Shown: positions 32,719 to 47,400, counted from the first letter of the stretch. The stretch is DNA of 64,000 nt from Rhizobium tumorigenes (GCF_003240565.2 NZ_CP117259.1:240573-304572); one strand, 5' to 3'. Numbers and translations are program-made. The notes: generated by a model not told the origin, from the letters alone.

Positions 32719-34254
32719 ATGACTGCTGCCCTTCAATACCCCGTCGTGGATAGCCCGCCCGTGTCGGAGACGGCGATCCTGGAAATGCGCGGAATTTCGC
32801 AGATCTTTCCGGGCGTCAAGGCACTCGATAATGTCAGCATTGCGCTCTATCCCGGCAAGGTGACGGCGCTGATCGGCGAGAACGGTGCCGGCAAGTCGAC
32901 GCTGGTGAAGATTCTGACGGGCATCTACCGGCCGAACGAAGGCGAGATCCTGGTCGATGGCAAGCCGACCACATTTGCGAGCGCCCAGGCTTCGATAGAT
33001 GCCGGCGTCACGGCTATTCACCAGGAAACGGTGCTGTTCGACGAGTTGACGGTGGCGGAAAACATCTTCCTCGGCCACGCGCCGCGCACGGCATGGCGGA
33101 CGATAGACTGGAAGACGATGAACAGCCGCGCCAAGGCGCTGCTCGTGTCGCTCGAAAGTGCCATCGACCCGACGATCCGCCTGAAGGACCTGTCGATCGC
33201 CCAGCGCCATCTCGTCGCCATCGCCCGCGCACTGTCCATAGAGGCCCGCATCGTCATCATGGACGAGCCGACGGCTGCCCTCTCGCGCAAGGAGATCGAT
33301 GACCTCTTCCGCATCGTCGAGGGCCTGAAGGCCAAGGGCAAGGCGATCCTGTTCATCAGCCATAAGTTCGACGAGGTCTACGAGATTGCCGATAATTTTG
33401 CCGTCTTCCGCGATGGCCGGGCCGTCGGCCATGGTCGGCTGAAGGACACGCCGCAGGACGAGATTGTCCGCATGATGGTCGGCCGCGACGTCAAGGATGC
33501 CTTTCCGAAGATGGCCGTCGACATCGGCGCCACGGTCCTTGCCGTCGAGCGCTATTGCCATGCGACGGAATTCCGCGACATCTCGTTCGAGCTCCGCCGT
33601 GGTGAAATCCTCGGCATCTACGGGCTCATCGGCGCCGGCCGCTCCGAAATCTGCCAGTCGCTGTTCGGCATCACCAAACCTCTTTCGGGCAAGCTGACGC
33701 TGGACGGCAAGGAGATTGCCATTCGCTCGCCGCTGGATGCGATCCGGGCCGGCATCGTCTACGTGCCGGAGGAGCGCGGCCGCCATGGGCTGGCTTTACC
33801 GATGCCGATATTCCAGAACATGTCGCTGCCCTCTCTGGTGCGCACATCGCGCAAGGGTTTCCTGAACGCTGCGAATGAGCTGGCGCTGGCCCGCAAGTAC
33901 GCCGAGCGGCTGGACCTGCGCGCGGCTGCCCTGTCCGTGCCTGTCGGCACCCTGTCTGGTGGCAACCAGCAGAAGGTGGTGATCGGCAAATGGCTGGCGA
34001 CGCTGCCAAAGGTCATCATCCTCGACGAACCGACCAAGGGCATCGACATCGGCTCCAAGGCTGCCGTCCACCAGTTCATCAGCGAACTGGCCGCCGAGGG
34101 CCTCAGCATCATCATGATCTCGTCGGAGCTGCCTGAAATCATCGGCATGGCGGATCGGGTGCTCGTCATGAAGGAAGGCCTGTCGGCAGGCCTGTTCGAC
34201 CGCGATGCGCTGACGCCGGAAACCCTGGTGCGCGCCGCCACTGGCAATGTTTAG
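32719..34254 (+). CDS. rhaT: Rhamnose ABC transporter, ATP-binding protein (RhaT)
   Basis: A 511-residue double-ABC sugar ATPase of the RbsA/CUT2 type. First domain: Walker A GENGAGKST near 56-64, Q-loop HQETVLF, Walker B VIMDEPTAAL. Second domain: degenerate Walker A GLIGAGRSE, signature LSGGNQQK and ILDEPTKGID. The asymmetry is normal for CUT2 ATPases. The ATG at 32719 has no strong ribosome-binding site. The rhizobial name RhaT should not be confused with the E. coli proton symporter of the same name. Confidence 0.94.
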   Translation: MTAALQYPVVDSPPVSETAILEMRGISQIFPGVKALDNVSIALYPGKVTALIGENGAGKSTLVKILTGIYRPNEGEILVDGKPTTFASAQASIDAGVTAIHQETVLFDELTVAENIFLGHAPRTAWRTIDWKTMNSRAKALLVSLESAIDPTIRLKDLSIAQRHLVAIARALSIEARIVIMDEPTAALSRKEIDDLFRIVEGLKAKGKAILFISHKFDEVYEIADNFAVFRDGRAVGHGRLKDTPQDEIVRMMVGRDVKDAFPKMAVDIGATVLAVERYCHATEFRDISFELRRGEILGIYGLIGAGRSEICQSLFGITKPLSGKLTLDGKEIAIRSPLDAIRAGIVYVPEERGRHGLALPMPIFQNMSLPSLVRTSRKGFLNAANELALARKYAERLDLRAAALSVPVGTLSGGNQQKVVIGKWLATLPKVIILDEPTKGIDIGSKAAVHQFISELAAEGLSIIMISSELPEIIGMADRVLVMKEGLSAGLFDRDALTPETLVRAATGNV

Positions 34255-34263
34255 GATAAAGCC

Positions 34264-35268
34264 ATGTCCCGTCTCCTGAAAAAGCGCGAAACGCTGCTGT
34301 TCATCATCATTCTGGTGATGATATCAGGCTTTTCCACCCGCGCTGCGGGTTTCGCCGCGCCCGGCAACCTGTCCAACATCTTCAACGACACCTCGATCCT
34401 CATCATCTTGGCACTGGCCCAGATGACGGTAATCCTCACCAAGTCCATCGACCTGTCGGTTGCCGCCAACCTTGCGCTGACCGGCATGGCGGTTGCCATG
34501 CTGAATTCCAGCTTCCCAGGCATTCCGCTTGCGGCCCTTATCCTCGTCTCCATCGTTATCGGCGCAGCACTCGGCGCTATCAACGGCTACCTCGTCTGGG
34601 CGCTGGAAATGCCGCCGATCGTCGTTACCCTTGGCACGCTGACCATCTATCGCGGCATGGCCTTCGTGCTGTCGGGCGGTGCCTGGGTCAACGCGCACCA
34701 GATGACGCCGGTCTTTCTCAACGTCCCGCGCACCATGATATTCGGCCTGCCGGTGCTTGGCTGGATCGGCATTGCCGTTGTCGCGCTCATATACTTTATC
34801 CTGAAATTTACGCCCTTCGGCCGCGCCGCCTACGCTGCCGGCGGTAATGCCGTCGCCGCCGTCTATGCCGGCGTCGATGTTGGCCGGACGCGCTTCTTCG
34901 CCTTCGTTCTCTCCGGCGCGCTGGCGGGGCTCTCAGGCTATCTCTGGGTGTCGCGCTATGCGGTCGCCTATGTAGATATTGCCAACGGCTTCGAGCTCGA
35001 CAGCGTCGCCGCCTGCGTCATCGGCGGCATCTCGATTGCGGGCGGCGTCGGCTCTGTGGCCGGCACCGTGCTCGGCGCACTGTTTCTCGGCGTCATCAAG
35101 AACGCGCTGCCTGTGATTGGAATCTCGCCGTTCACGCAGATGGCGATCTCCGGCACCGTTATCATCCTCGCAGTCGTCTTCAATGCGCGCCGTGAACGCA
35201 ATCGCGGCCGTATCATCCTGCGCGACAAGGCGGCCCGGGACACGATCACAACCGAGGTGGCAGCATGA
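34264..35268 (+). CDS. rhaP: Rhamnose ABC transporter permease (RhaP)
   Basis: A 334-residue CUT2/BPD_transp_2 permease with about eight to ten hydrophobic segments. Family segments include TKSIDLSVAANLALTGM, PPIVVTLGTLTIYRGMAF, GRAAYAAGGN and VIGGISIAGGVGSVAGTVLGA. AGGAT precedes the ATG. Its stop overlaps the rhaQ start by 4 bp (ATGA). It pairs with RhaQ in the inner membrane. Confidence 0.94.
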   Translation: MSRLLKKRETLLFIIILVMISGFSTRAAGFAAPGNLSNIFNDTSILIILALAQMTVILTKSIDLSVAANLALTGMAVAMLNSSFPGIPLAALILVSIVIGAALGAINGYLVWALEMPPIVVTLGTLTIYRGMAFVLSGGAWVNAHQMTPVFLNVPRTMIFGLPVLGWIGIAVVALIYFILKFTPFGRAAYAAGGNAVAAVYAGVDVGRTRFFAFVLSGALAGLSGYLWVSRYAVAYVDIANGFELDSVAACVIGGISIAGGVGSVAGTVLGALFLGVIKNALPVIGISPFTQMAISGTVIILAVVFNARRERNRGRIILRDKAARDTITTEVAA

Positions 35269-36278
35269 GTGCCGTTCCCGAGACACAGACCGAGCGACGC
35301 GCCATTCCCGATAGGCTGGGGACACCCTTCCGGCGCATCATGGCCAGTTGGGAGGTGCTGCTGTTTGGCGTCGCCATCCTGATCTTCATCTTCAACTCGC
35401 TGGCCTCGCCTTACTTCCTCGATGCCTACAATCTCTCGGACGCGACATACAATTTCACCGAAAAGGCGATGATCGCCTTTGCTATGGCGCTGCTGATCAT
35501 TGCTGGCGAAATCGACCTGTCGGTTGCAGCGATCATTGCGCTTGCCTCGACCGCGATGGGATATGCGGCGCAGGCGGGCGTCGATACCGTCGGGCTGGTT
35601 GCCATCGGCCTTAGCGTCGGGCTGCTGTGTGGGCTGTTCAACGGCATTCTGGTCTCCGTGCTAAAGCTGCCGTCTATCGTCGTCACCATCGGCACGATGA
35701 GCCTGTTTCGCGGCATTTCCTACATCGTCCTCGGGGACCAGGCGTTCGGGAGCTATCCTGAAGACTTCGCCTTCTTCGGACAGGGTTACGTCGTCTGGGT
35801 TTTCTCATTCGAGTTCGTGCTGTTCCTCGTGCTTGCGATCCTGTTTGCCATCCTGCTGCATGCCACCAATTTCGGACGGCAGGTCTATGTGATCGGAAAC
35901 AATGAGTTTGCGGCGAGGTTCTCCGGCATTCCGGTCGAGCGGATAAAGTTCATCCTCTTCCTTTTGACCGGCGTCATGAGCGGTCTGGCCTCGGTCTGCC
36001 TCACCTCGCGGCTCGGCTCGACGCGGCCATCGATAGCGCAAGGGTGGGAGCTGGAAGTGGTGACCATGGTCGTGCTCGGCGGCGTGTCCATCCTCGGCGG
36101 CTCCGGCACTATCGGCGGCGTCGTCATTGCTGCCTTTGTCATGGGCCTCGTTACCTTTGGCCTCGGCCTGCTCAATGTTCCTGGCATCGTCATGTCGATC
36201 TTCATCGGCCTGCTGCTGATCATCACCATCGCGCTGCCCATCATCGTGCGGCGCATAAAGGCCATGAGCGGCAAATGA
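35265..36278 (+). CDS. rhaQ: Rhamnose ABC transporter permease (RhaQ)
   Basis: A 337-residue CUT2 permease, the partner of RhaP. After a hydrophilic N-terminus of about 28 residues come multiple membrane segments with [52 protein letters not shown] and [17 protein letters not shown]. Both junctions are ATGA overlaps, with rhaP at 35265 and rhaU at 36275, so translation is coupled along the operon. Confidence 0.94.
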   Translation: MSAVPETQTERRAIPDRLGTPFRRIMASWEVLLFGVAILIFIFNSLASPYFLDAYNLSDATYNFTEKAMIAFAMALLIIAGEIDLSVAAIIALASTAMGYAAQAGVDTVGLVAIGLSVGLLCGLFNGILVSVLKLPSIVVTIGTMSLFRGISYIVLGDQAFGSYPEDFAFFGQGYVVWVFSFEFVLFLVLAILFAILLHATNFGRQVYVIGNNEFAARFSGIPVERIKFILFLLTGVMSGLASVCLTSRLGSTRPSIAQGWELEVVTMVVLGGVSILGGSGTIGGVVIAAFVMGLVTFGLGLLNVPGIVMSIFIGLLLIITIALPIIVRRIKAMSGK

Positions 36279-36601
36279 CCGGCGATTTCGAAAAGTGCGC
36301 TTTCAAGATGCGGCTCCATCCCGGCATGGAAGCCGAATACCGCCGGCGTCACGACGAGATCTGGCCGGAACTGGTCGACTTGCTGCACACCTCCGGGGCC
36401 AGCGACTATTCCATCCATCTCGACCGCGAAACCAACACGCTGTTCGGCGTGCTGACGCGGCCGAAGGATCACACGATGGCGAGCCTTCCGGCCCACCCGG
36501 TGATGCAGCGCTGGTGGGCGCACATGGCCGATATCATGGCCACCAATCCGGATAATTCGCCTGAGCAGAGCGATCTCGTGACGCTCTTTCATCTGCCATG
36601 A
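36275..36601 (+). CDS. rhaU: L-rhamnose mutarotase (RhaU)
   Basis: RhaU interconverts alpha and beta anomers of L-rhamnose, feeding the isomerase. The 108-residue product shows the family pattern: [23 protein letters not shown] (His/Glu/Asp-rich first helix), [16 protein letters not shown] and the central [12 protein letters not shown]. It overlaps rhaQ and rhaK by 4 bp each. Family length is about 104, so the protein is complete. Confidence 0.94.
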   Translation: MTGDFEKCAFKMRLHPGMEAEYRRRHDEIWPELVDLLHTSGASDYSIHLDRETNTLFGVLTRPKDHTMASLPAHPVMQRWWAHMADIMATNPDNSPEQSDLVTLFHLP

Positions 36602-37974
36602 GCGCGGCTTTCCAGCGCATCGCCGTCCTCGACATCGGCAAGACGAATGCCAAGGTGGTCGTGCTCGATGCCCGGACCGGTAGGGAGGTCGCCGTCGTCA
36701 AGACCGGCAACAGCGTACTGCAAGACGGCCCCTATCCCCACTACGATATCGAAGCCTTGTGGTGCTTCACGATGAAAGCGCTGGCCGATTTCGCGGTTGC
36801 GCCGGGTTTCGATGCTGTGTCGATCACCACCCATGGGGCTTGTGCCGCATTGCTCGATGCCGACGGCGCGCTCGCGCTGCCCGTGCTGGATTATGAGCAT
36901 CCCTACGACCCGGCCATTCGCGCGGAGTACCTCGCTCTGCGCCCGGATTTCGCCGAAACCTTCTCGCCCTCGCTTGCCGTCGGCCTTAATCTCGGGGCGC
37001 AGTTGCATTACCAGAAGACGGTCTTTCCCGAGGCCTTTGCTAGGGTTGCGACGATTCTTACCTATCCGCAATACTGGGCCTGGCGGCTGACCGGCGTAGC
37101 TGCCAACGAAATGACATCGCTCGGCTGTCATACGGATCTGTGGCTGCCGGCATCCGCAGACTACTCGCCCCTCGTTGACCTGCTTGGCATCCGTGCCAAA
37201 ATGGCGCCGATCCGCTCGGCGTTCGATGTCCTTGGGCCGATCTCTGCTTCGCTCGCCGCCGAGCTAGGAGTTGGCGGTGAAATTCCGGTCTTCTGCGGCA
37301 TCCATGACAGCAACGCTTCGCTGCTTCCACACCTGATCGATCGCCCCTCACCCTTCACTGTAGTCTCGACGGGGACATGGGTGGTCAGCTTTGCCGTTGG
37401 CGGCGATATGGATGGGCTCGATCCTGGGCGCGACACGCTCGCCAATGTAGATGCCTACGGTCGCGCCGTTCCCTCGTCGCGGTTCATGGGCGGTAGGGAG
37501 TTCGAAGTGCTGGCGAGAGCGTTCGGCGACGTCGCCCCCGAGGATTCCGAGAAGGCGGTGAGTGCCGTCATCGAGCGACGTCTGATGCTGTTGCCAAACG
37601 TGGTCCCCGGCTCAGGTCCCTTTCCCGGCGCGCAAATGCAATGGTTGAACGACGCGGAGGCGACAGTCGCAGAGCGCTGCGCTGCCGCCGGGCTGTATCT
37701 CGCTCTCATGACGCAGGCCTGCCTCGATCTGATTGGCGCCGGTGGCAGCGTTGTCGTCGAGGGACCGTTTGCGCTCAACCGCATCTATATAGCGGCGCTT
37801 TCCGCCCTTACCGGCCTAGATGTCGTCGCGCTGCCGGGCTCCACGGGCACCAGCCTCGGCGCTGCACTGCTGACGGGCATCGCTCCGGCGGCTCTCACCT
37901 TGCTAGCGCAGGCCAGCCTCCCTCTGCCCCCGCTCGATGACTATAGCGCGCTCTGGTATCAGCGCACGCGATAG
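36598..37974 (+). CDS. rhaK: Rhamnulokinase, FGGY family (RhaK)
   Basis: RhaK phosphorylates L-rhamnulose to rhamnulose 1-phosphate, the substrate of RhaD. The 458-residue product has FGGY-kinase features: [15 protein letters not shown] at the N-terminus, an Asp in [21 protein letters not shown] and the C-terminal [12 protein letters not shown]. In R. leguminosarum the kinase is also reported to be needed for uptake by the ABC transporter. It is the last gene of rhaRSTPQUK. A weak GC-rich hairpin lies just downstream near 37994-38017. Confidence 0.93.
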   Translation: MSAAFQRIAVLDIGKTNAKVVVLDARTGREVAVVKTGNSVLQDGPYPHYDIEALWCFTMKALADFAVAPGFDAVSITTHGACAALLDADGALALPVLDYEHPYDPAIRAEYLALRPDFAETFSPSLAVGLNLGAQLHYQKTVFPEAFARVATILTYPQYWAWRLTGVAANEMTSLGCHTDLWLPASADYSPLVDLLGIRAKMAPIRSAFDVLGPISASLAAELGVGGEIPVFCGIHDSNASLLPHLIDRPSPFTVVSTGTWVVSFAVGGDMDGLDPGRDTLANVDAYGRAVPSSRFMGGREFEVLARAFGDVAPEDSEKAVSAVIERRLMLLPNVVPGSGPFPGAQMQWLNDAEATVAERCAAAGLYLALMTQACLDLIGAGGSVVVEGPFALNRIYIAALSALTGLDVVALPGSTGTSLGAALLTGIAPAALTLLAQASLPLPPLDDYSALWYQRTR

Positions 37975-38149
37975 CCTCCTCGTCGCACTTCCCTACCGCC
38001 GGCGATTTCGGCCGGTATTGCGTCTTCGTGTCTTGCCAAGAGTGGCGGTTACCACAGATAATATATGAGACGATTGGCAGCTATGGCTGTGCCGCGTATC
38101 GATCAAGCCAGCAACACTCAGGAGTCGGGCCTCGCGCGAGGGGGACGCT

Positions 38150-38371
38150 ATGCCAAAAACGCCAAAGAATCCTCTGCTGCTTGCCGACGACAGCGACTGG
38201 CGCTGCCGGGAGTCTCTCCGCCGTGCGGTGGAAAGGGTGGTGCGCGAAGCCCTCGACGAAGGCTGGAAGCCCGAGGACATCGCGATCTCACTCGTCGAAG
38301 TCGCTGACGAACACATGGACCAGATGATAGGCGAGGCGATCTGCCCCGATCACCCCATCGTCATTCATTGA
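38150..38371 (+). CDS. Small conserved-looking hypothetical protein
   Basis: A 73-residue acidic protein: after MPKTPKNPLLLADDSDWRC it is largely helical (RESLRRAVERVVREALDEGW, then SLVEVADEHMDQMIGEAI) and ends CPDHPIVIH. GAGGGGG precedes the ATG. It has no membrane segment or HTH pattern I can name. It stands alone between rhaK and glgE. Codon use and the strong site support a real gene; function unknown. Confidence 0.55.
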   Translation: MPKTPKNPLLLADDSDWRCRESLRRAVERVVREALDEGWKPEDIAISLVEVADEHMDQMIGEAICPDHPIVIH

Positions 38372-38611
38372 AGACTTTCCACTATCGTTTGAAGTAAGCG
38401 TAACGACTTCGGAGCCTATGCGGGCAGACTTCCGCAGGTGCTTAACGCTCAATGCCAACATGCGCTGAAAAATCGATTTCCTGCCCGCCCGAAAGTCTCT
38501 GCCGGAGGATAAACCTGCTCGTCGGCGGAACAATGGAGGCTGCCTACCGTTCCACTTGGCAAACCAAAATCCGGTCGCAGCCCTCGGGCGCGGCCAGCGG
38601 GGCCGAGAACG

Positions 38612-41600
38612 ATGCAAGCGTCTACCCTACGGAACGATCAGCAAAAACGGCGTCGACCACCACGCATTTACTACGTCCACCCCCTGATGCTGGACGGCAT
38701 GATGACTTGGTCGGCTGTCTTCGATCACGCCGCAGCCCTGGGCTTCGACACCGTCCTTTCAGCCCCGCCGTTTCTGACGGTGCCGGGCGAAAGCGTGTTC
38801 GTTCCCAGCGACCTGGATCGCCTGACGCCATCGCTGCAAAGCCTCGGGAATACCGTCGAGGGGCTTCAGGCCCTCGCCGCCGCGGCCCGCCAACGCGGTC
38901 TGAACTTCATGATCGACATCGTCATAGATCGAATTTCAACTGTAGAATCGATCAACGGAGACGTAGTTTCCGATCCGCGCATTTCGCCCGAGGAAAGGCA
39001 TGCTAAGCACTTTTCAACCGGCAGCGAAGCGGAGGAGGAAAACCTGCGCCAATGGCAGGTCCGCCTCGACGCACTGGTATCGGCAGGCATTTCGGGCTTT
39101 CGCTGCCTCGGCATCGACAGGGTACCTTCATATGCCTGGACACGGTTGATCAGCGCTGCCCGCGAGATTGCGCCAGACACTCATTTCTATGCCTGGACCC
39201 CGGGCACGGCCTTCTCTGTCCGCCGCGCTCTGCAAAGCGCGGGATTTGACGGTGCCTTCTCGTCTATCTGCTGGTGGGACAAGCGTGGCGATTGGATCGT
39301 CGAGGAGCACGATGTCCACCGCGCAATCGGTCTCAACATTGCGTTTCCAGAAGCACCGTTCGGTCGCCGCGTCGCCCATGGTGCGGAAGACCTGGAGACA
39401 ATCGAGCGCAAAGCGCGTCGTGCACTGCTGATAGCAGCTGAATTCGGCGACGGTCTGCTGATACCTATGGGGTTCGAATTCGGCGCGTCTCTCGCCCTCG
39501 ACATGACGGCCGGCAACGGACGCGGTATCTCCTCCTTGCGTCACGATGGTCTTCTTGACCTTTCGGGCGAGGTCCGGCGGGTTAATGCAAACCTTCAGAA
39601 GCAGAACGCGGCGTTCGAAAGACAGTCGGTCCGCGTGGTCGTGGGCTCGTCGACCCCGGTCTCCATCCTCATCCGCTCAGACGCCGCCGATGCGCGCTTT
39701 GCCAGCACGCAGAGGCTGATTGCAGTCAATAACGACCTGCGCAAATCCGCGCTGTTGCCAGTGGGAATGCTTTCCGAAAATTCGGCTGGCTTCCTGCCGC
39801 TTTTGGGCTTGGCTGATGGCGCGACGCTAGACGCTGAGAAAATCATCAGGCTGCTTCCCGGCGAGGTCCGGGTATTCGAGGGCAAGGCCAGCAAGGCGAT
39901 TTTGTCGCAAGCTCCCCTGCCTGCGACAGACGCTGCCGCTACGCCACGACTGGCGATCGAAGAGGTGACGCCGTCAGTCGATGACGGCCGCTTCGCGGTG
40001 AAAACCACCGTCGGACAGACAGTCCGTGTCGAGGCTGACATTTTCGGCGATGGCCACGATCCGCTCTCGGCATCCCTCATGTGGCGCGCCGTCGATGAGG
40101 ACATCTGGTCTGAAGTCCGCATGCAGTTAATCGGCAATGACCGCTGGTGGGCAGAATTCGAACTTCAGCGCATGGGCCGACATGAATTCGTCATCGAAGC
40201 CTGGCGCGACCCGTTTGCCATCTTTCGCTATGAACTGGTGAAGAAGAACGACGCCAAGCTCGACCTGAAGCTCGAGCTCCAGGAAGGCCTCGGTCTCGTC
40301 AAGTCTGCGATCGGCAAGAATAGCGGCGATATCGCCACGCGGCTTGAAACGTTGGCGGACAGCCTTACCAAGGCGGAAGACAAGGCTCGCGTCCAGCTTT
40401 TGCTGGCTGGCGAAACCTCGTCGCTGATGAAACAGGCGGATCACCGCCCGTTCAAAGTGCGCAGCGCAGCGTACCCGGTGGACGCCGAACGGCAGGCGGC
40501 AGGTTTTGCCAGCTGGTACCAGATCTTTCCGCGCTCGCAGAGCGGCGATCCGACCCGTCACGGCACATTCGACGACGTGATCGGTCGTCTGCCCGCCATC
40601 CGCGACATGGGTTTCGACGTTCTGTACTTCCCGCCGATACACCCTATCGGGAACACGAACCGCAAGGGTCGCAACAACACCCTGAACGCGTCGGAGCAGG
40701 ATCCGGGCAGCCCCTACGCCATCGGCGCGGCGGACGGTGGCCATGATGCCATCCATTCGGAACTCGGAACATTCGCGGATTTCGACCGGCTGGTCGAGGC
40801 GGCTCACGAGCACGGGCTGGAGATCGCGCTCGACCTTGCCATCCAGGCCTCGCCGGATCACCCATGGCTGAAGCAGCATCCGGGCTGGTTCGACTGGCGA
40901 CCGGACGGAACTGTGCGCTATGCGGAAAATCCGCCCAAGAAATACGAGGACATCGTCAACGTCGATTTCTATGCCAAGGACGCCGTGCCGGGGCTTTGGA
41001 CGGCGTTGCGCGATGTAGTCCAGCTTTGGGTCGATCACGGTGTAAAGCTTTTCCGAGTCGATAATCCGCACACCAAGCCTTTCCCTTTCTGGGAGTGGAT
41101 GATCGGCGATATCCGCAGCCGACATCCAGACGTGGTGTTCCTATCGGAAGCCTTTACCAAGCCGAAGGTGATGTACCGCCTCGCCAAGGTCGGGTTCTCC
41201 CAGTCCTATACGTACTTCACCTGGCGCAATGCCAAGTGGGAGCTGGAAGCCTATATGCGCGAGCTGACGGAAACGGCGCCGAAGGATTTCTTCCGCCCGC
41301 ATTTCTTCGTCAACACCCACGATATCAACCCTGATTTCCTGCAGAACGCGCCGCGCTCGGCCTACCTGATCCGCGCCGCACTCGCTGCTACGCTTTCGGG
41401 GCTCTGGGGCGTTTATAACGGTTTCGAGCTCTGCGAGGGCCGTCCGGATGCCAAGCGCAAGGAATATGCCGACAGCGAGAAGTACGAGATCCGGGCCTGG
41501 GACTGGGATCGGCCGGGCAACATCATCGCCGAGATCACTCGGCTGAACGGCATCCGCAAGCACAATCCGGCGCTGCATTCTCATCTGGGCCTGACCCTGC

Positions 41601-41875
41601 TGCCGGCTTGGAACGATAACATTCTCTTCTTCGAAAAGGCGACGCCGAGCCGAGACAACGTCGTGCTCGTGGCGGTCAGCCTCGACCCTCATAACGCGCA
41701 GGAAGCCGACGTCGAAATTCCGCTGTGGGCCTCGGGCCTTCCAGATAACGGCAGCCTTTTCGTCGAAGACCTCATGCATGGCAATCGAATGACCTGGACA
41801 GGCAAGCGGCAACATCTCCGGTTTGAGCCGGGCGTGCCCTTTTCCATCTGGCGTAGCAGTGTTCGGGAGATTTAA
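38612..41875 (+). CDS. glgE: Alpha-1,4-glucan:maltose-1-phosphate maltosyltransferase (GlgE) with extra N-terminal domain
   Basis: GlgE extends alpha-1,4-glucans using maltose 1-phosphate. The C-terminal two-thirds (about 430-1087) is a full GlgE: GFASWYQIFPRSQSGDP, DVLYFPPIHPIGNTNRKGRNN, nucleophile Asp in LFRVDNPHTKP, acid/base Glu in VFLSEAFTKPKVM. Typical GlgE is about 660-700 residues; here another ~420 residues precede it, resembling a GH13 barrel (YYVHPLMLDGMMTW..., MIDIVIDRIS, GFRCLGIDRVP). That barrel appears to lack the nucleophile position (GFRCL where GFRxD is usual), so it is probably non-catalytic. The stop abuts the treS start directly. Confidence 0.94.
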   Translation: MQASTLRNDQQKRRRPPRIYYVHPLMLDGMMTWSAVFDHAAALGFDTVLSAPPFLTVPGESVFVPSDLDRLTPSLQSLGNTVEGLQALAAAARQRGLNFMIDIVIDRISTVESINGDVVSDPRISPEERHAKHFSTGSEAEEENLRQWQVRLDALVSAGISGFRCLGIDRVPSYAWTRLISAAREIAPDTHFYAWTPGTAFSVRRALQSAGFDGAFSSICWWDKRGDWIVEEHDVHRAIGLNIAFPEAPFGRRVAHGAEDLETIERKARRALLIAAEFGDGLLIPMGFEFGASLALDMTAGNGRGISSLRHDGLLDLSGEVRRVNANLQKQNAAFERQSVRVVVGSSTPVSILIRSDAADARFASTQRLIAVNNDLRKSALLPVGMLSENSAGFLPLLGLADGATLDAEKIIRLLPGEVRVFEGKASKAILSQAPLPATDAAATPRLAIEEVTPSVDDGRFAVKTTVGQTVRVEADIFGDGHDPLSASLMWRAVDEDIWSEVRMQLIGNDRWWAEFELQRMGRHEFVIEAWRDPFAIFRYELVKKNDAKLDLKLELQEGLGLVKSAIGKNSGDIATRLETLADSLTKAEDKARVQLLLAGETSSLMKQADHRPFKVRSAAYPVDAERQAAGFASWYQIFPRSQSGDPTRHGTFDDVIGRLPAIRDMGFDVLYFPPIHPIGNTNRKGRNNTLNASEQDPGSPYAIGAADGGHDAIHSELGTFADFDRLVEAAHEHGLEIALDLAIQASPDHPWLKQHPGWFDWRPDGTVRYAENPPKKYEDIVNVDFYAKDAVPGLWTALRDVVQLWVDHGVKLFRVDNPHTKPFPFWEWMIGDIRSRHPDVVFLSEAFTKPKVMYRLAKVGFSQSYTYFTWRNAKWELEAYMRELTETAPKDFFRPHFFVNTHDINPDFLQNAPRSAYLIRAALAATLSGLWGVYNGFELCEGRPDAKRKEYADSEKYEIRAWDWDRPGNIIAEITRLNGIRKHNPALHSHLGLTLLPAWNDNILFFEKATPSRDNVVLVAVSLDPHNAQEADVEIPLWASGLPDNGSLFVEDLMHGNRMTWTGKRQHLRFEPGVPFSIWRSSVREI

Positions 41876-45162
<3,287 letters not shown>

Positions 45163-45166
<4 letters not shown>

Positions 45167-47400
45167 CGCTTGCCAACGCCGATCTTCTGGCGGGAATAGA
45201 TCAAGATGCCCTGTATGCTCTCGTTGAGGGCCGCCACGGCGATCCGTTTTCCGTCCTCGGGCTGCATGGCCTCGGCAACGGATACGTGATCCGTGCCTAT
45301 ATTCCTGGTGCCATCTCCATCGACATCATTGCAGCCGGCAGTGGCGAGACCCTCGCGCAGCTGCAGCCGGTCTTCCAAAATGGTCTGTTTGCGGGTGCAG
45401 TCGAAGGACGCCTGGAATATCGCCTGCGCATCCACTGGCCGGACGCTATCCAGGAGACGGAAGATCCCTATTCCTTCCCCCCGCTACTGGGCGACCTCGA
45501 CCTGCACCTTCTGGCCGAGGGCAATCACTACGAACTCGGGCAGGTTCTTGGCGGGCAGGCGATGTCCGTCGAGGGTATTGCCGGCGTCCGATTCGCGGTC
45601 TGGGCTCCAAATGCTCGGCGTGTTTCCGTGGTCGGGGATTTCAACTCCTGGGACGGTCGTCGCCACCCCATGAGGTTGCGTGCGAGTGCAGGCGTGTGGG
45701 AAATCTTCGTGCCGCGCCTCGGTCCCGGCGATCACTACAAATACGAGATCATCGATTCCGGCGGCACTGTTCTTGCGCAGAAGGCCGACCCCGTGGCCCG
45801 GGCCAGCGAAGCTGCGCCGGCAACCGCGTCTATTGTTGCGCGCAGCACACCCTTCCAGTGGAACGACGCCGAATGGCTGGCCTCCCGCAAGGCGCGACAG
45901 GACGATGACGCACCGATGTCGGTCTACGAGGTGCATCTCAGCTCCTGGGTCCGGATCCCCGAAGAAGGCAACCGCCACCTGAACTGGATGGAACTCAGCC
46001 AGCGGCTCATCCCCTATGCTCGCGACATGGGCTTTACTCATCTCGAGTTCCTGCCGATCATGGAATATCCCTTCGGCGGCTCCTGGGGCTATCAGCCGCT
46101 CGGCCTGTTCGCACCGACCGGGCGATACGGCACGCCAGAGGATTTCGCCTATTTCGTCGATCGCGCCCACGCGGTGGGTATCGGCATCATCCTCGATTGG
46201 GTGCCGGCTCATTTTCCGACAGACCCCTGGGGTCTTGCCCGTTTCGACGGCAGCGCGCTTTACGAGCATGAAGATCCTCGCGAAGGTTTTCATCGGGACT
46301 GGAATACGCTGATCTACAACCTCGGACGCAACGAGGTGAAAAGCTTCCTTATTTCCAGCGCGCTGGAATGGATCGAGCGCTACCACATCGACGGACTGAG
46401 GGTCGATGCCGTGGCATCGATGCTGTACCGCGATTACAGCCGCAATGCCGACGAATGGATCCCCAACAAATATGGTGGCCGTGAAAATCTCGAATCCGTC
46501 GATTTTCTGAAGCACCTGAATGCCATCGTCCACCAGCGATGCCCCGATGCCCTGATGATCGCCGAGGAATCAACGGCCTGGCCAGGCGTCACAAAGTCGC
46601 CGGAAGACGGTGGCCTGGGCTTCGACTTCAAGTGGAACATGGGGTGGATGCACGATTCGCTCGATTATATCGAGAAGGATCCTGTCTATCGCTCATACGT
46701 CCACGGAATGATGACGTTCGGACTGGTCTACCAGTACACCGAAAAATTCATGATGCCGCTGTCGCATGACGAGGTGGTTCATGGAAAGGGCTCGCTGATC
46801 GGCAAGATGCCCGGCGACGACTGGCAGCGCTTTGCCACTCTTCGTGCCTATTTCGGCTTCCTCTGGGGCCATCCGGGCAAGAAGCTGATATTCATGGGTG
46901 GCGAGATTGCCCAGACCACCGAGTGGAACCATGACGCCTCGGTAGTCTGGGACCTGCTCGACCAGCCGCAACACGCCGGCATGCAGCGTCTCGTTCGTGA
47001 CTTGAACCACCTCTATCGCGATGAAGCCGCGCTGCAGTTCAGCGATGTCCATGGCGAGGGTTTTTCGTGGGCGGTGCCCGACGATGCGGTCAACTCCGTA
47101 ATAGGCATGTTGCGCCGCTCGGCCGATGGCGAGCAGATGATGCTGGTACTCTGCAACTTCACGCCGGTGCCGCGCTACGGCTACCGCGTCGGCGTGCCGA
47201 AGGCCGGCCATTGGTCGGAGGTGCTGAACTCCGACGCAGCAGTCTATGGCGGCGCTAACATCGGCAACGCTGGTGGTGTGTGGACCGAAGATGTCCCGGC
47301 GCACAATCACGATGCGTCGATCTCGGTGATGCTGCCGCCGCTGTCTACGCTGTTCCTGCGCTGGTCTGCTGAAACAAAAGCATCCGTCCCGGAAAGCTGA
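45163..47400 (+). CDS. glgB: 1,4-alpha-glucan branching enzyme (GlgB)
   Basis: GlgB creates alpha-1,6 branches in the glucan made by GlgE. The 745-residue product has an N-terminal domain (about 20-120), a CBM48 with [23 protein letters not shown], and a GH13 barrel with nucleophile Asp in [17 protein letters not shown], Glu in [11 protein letters not shown], and [14 protein letters not shown]. The ATG at 45163 overlaps the treS stop; an in-frame start at 45100 lies inside treS. It closes the three-gene operon. Confidence 0.95.

Noticed and set aside
37994..38017. Terminator after rhaK
   Set aside because: The CCGCCGGC...GGCCGG stem has mismatches and no T-run; too weak to list as a feature.
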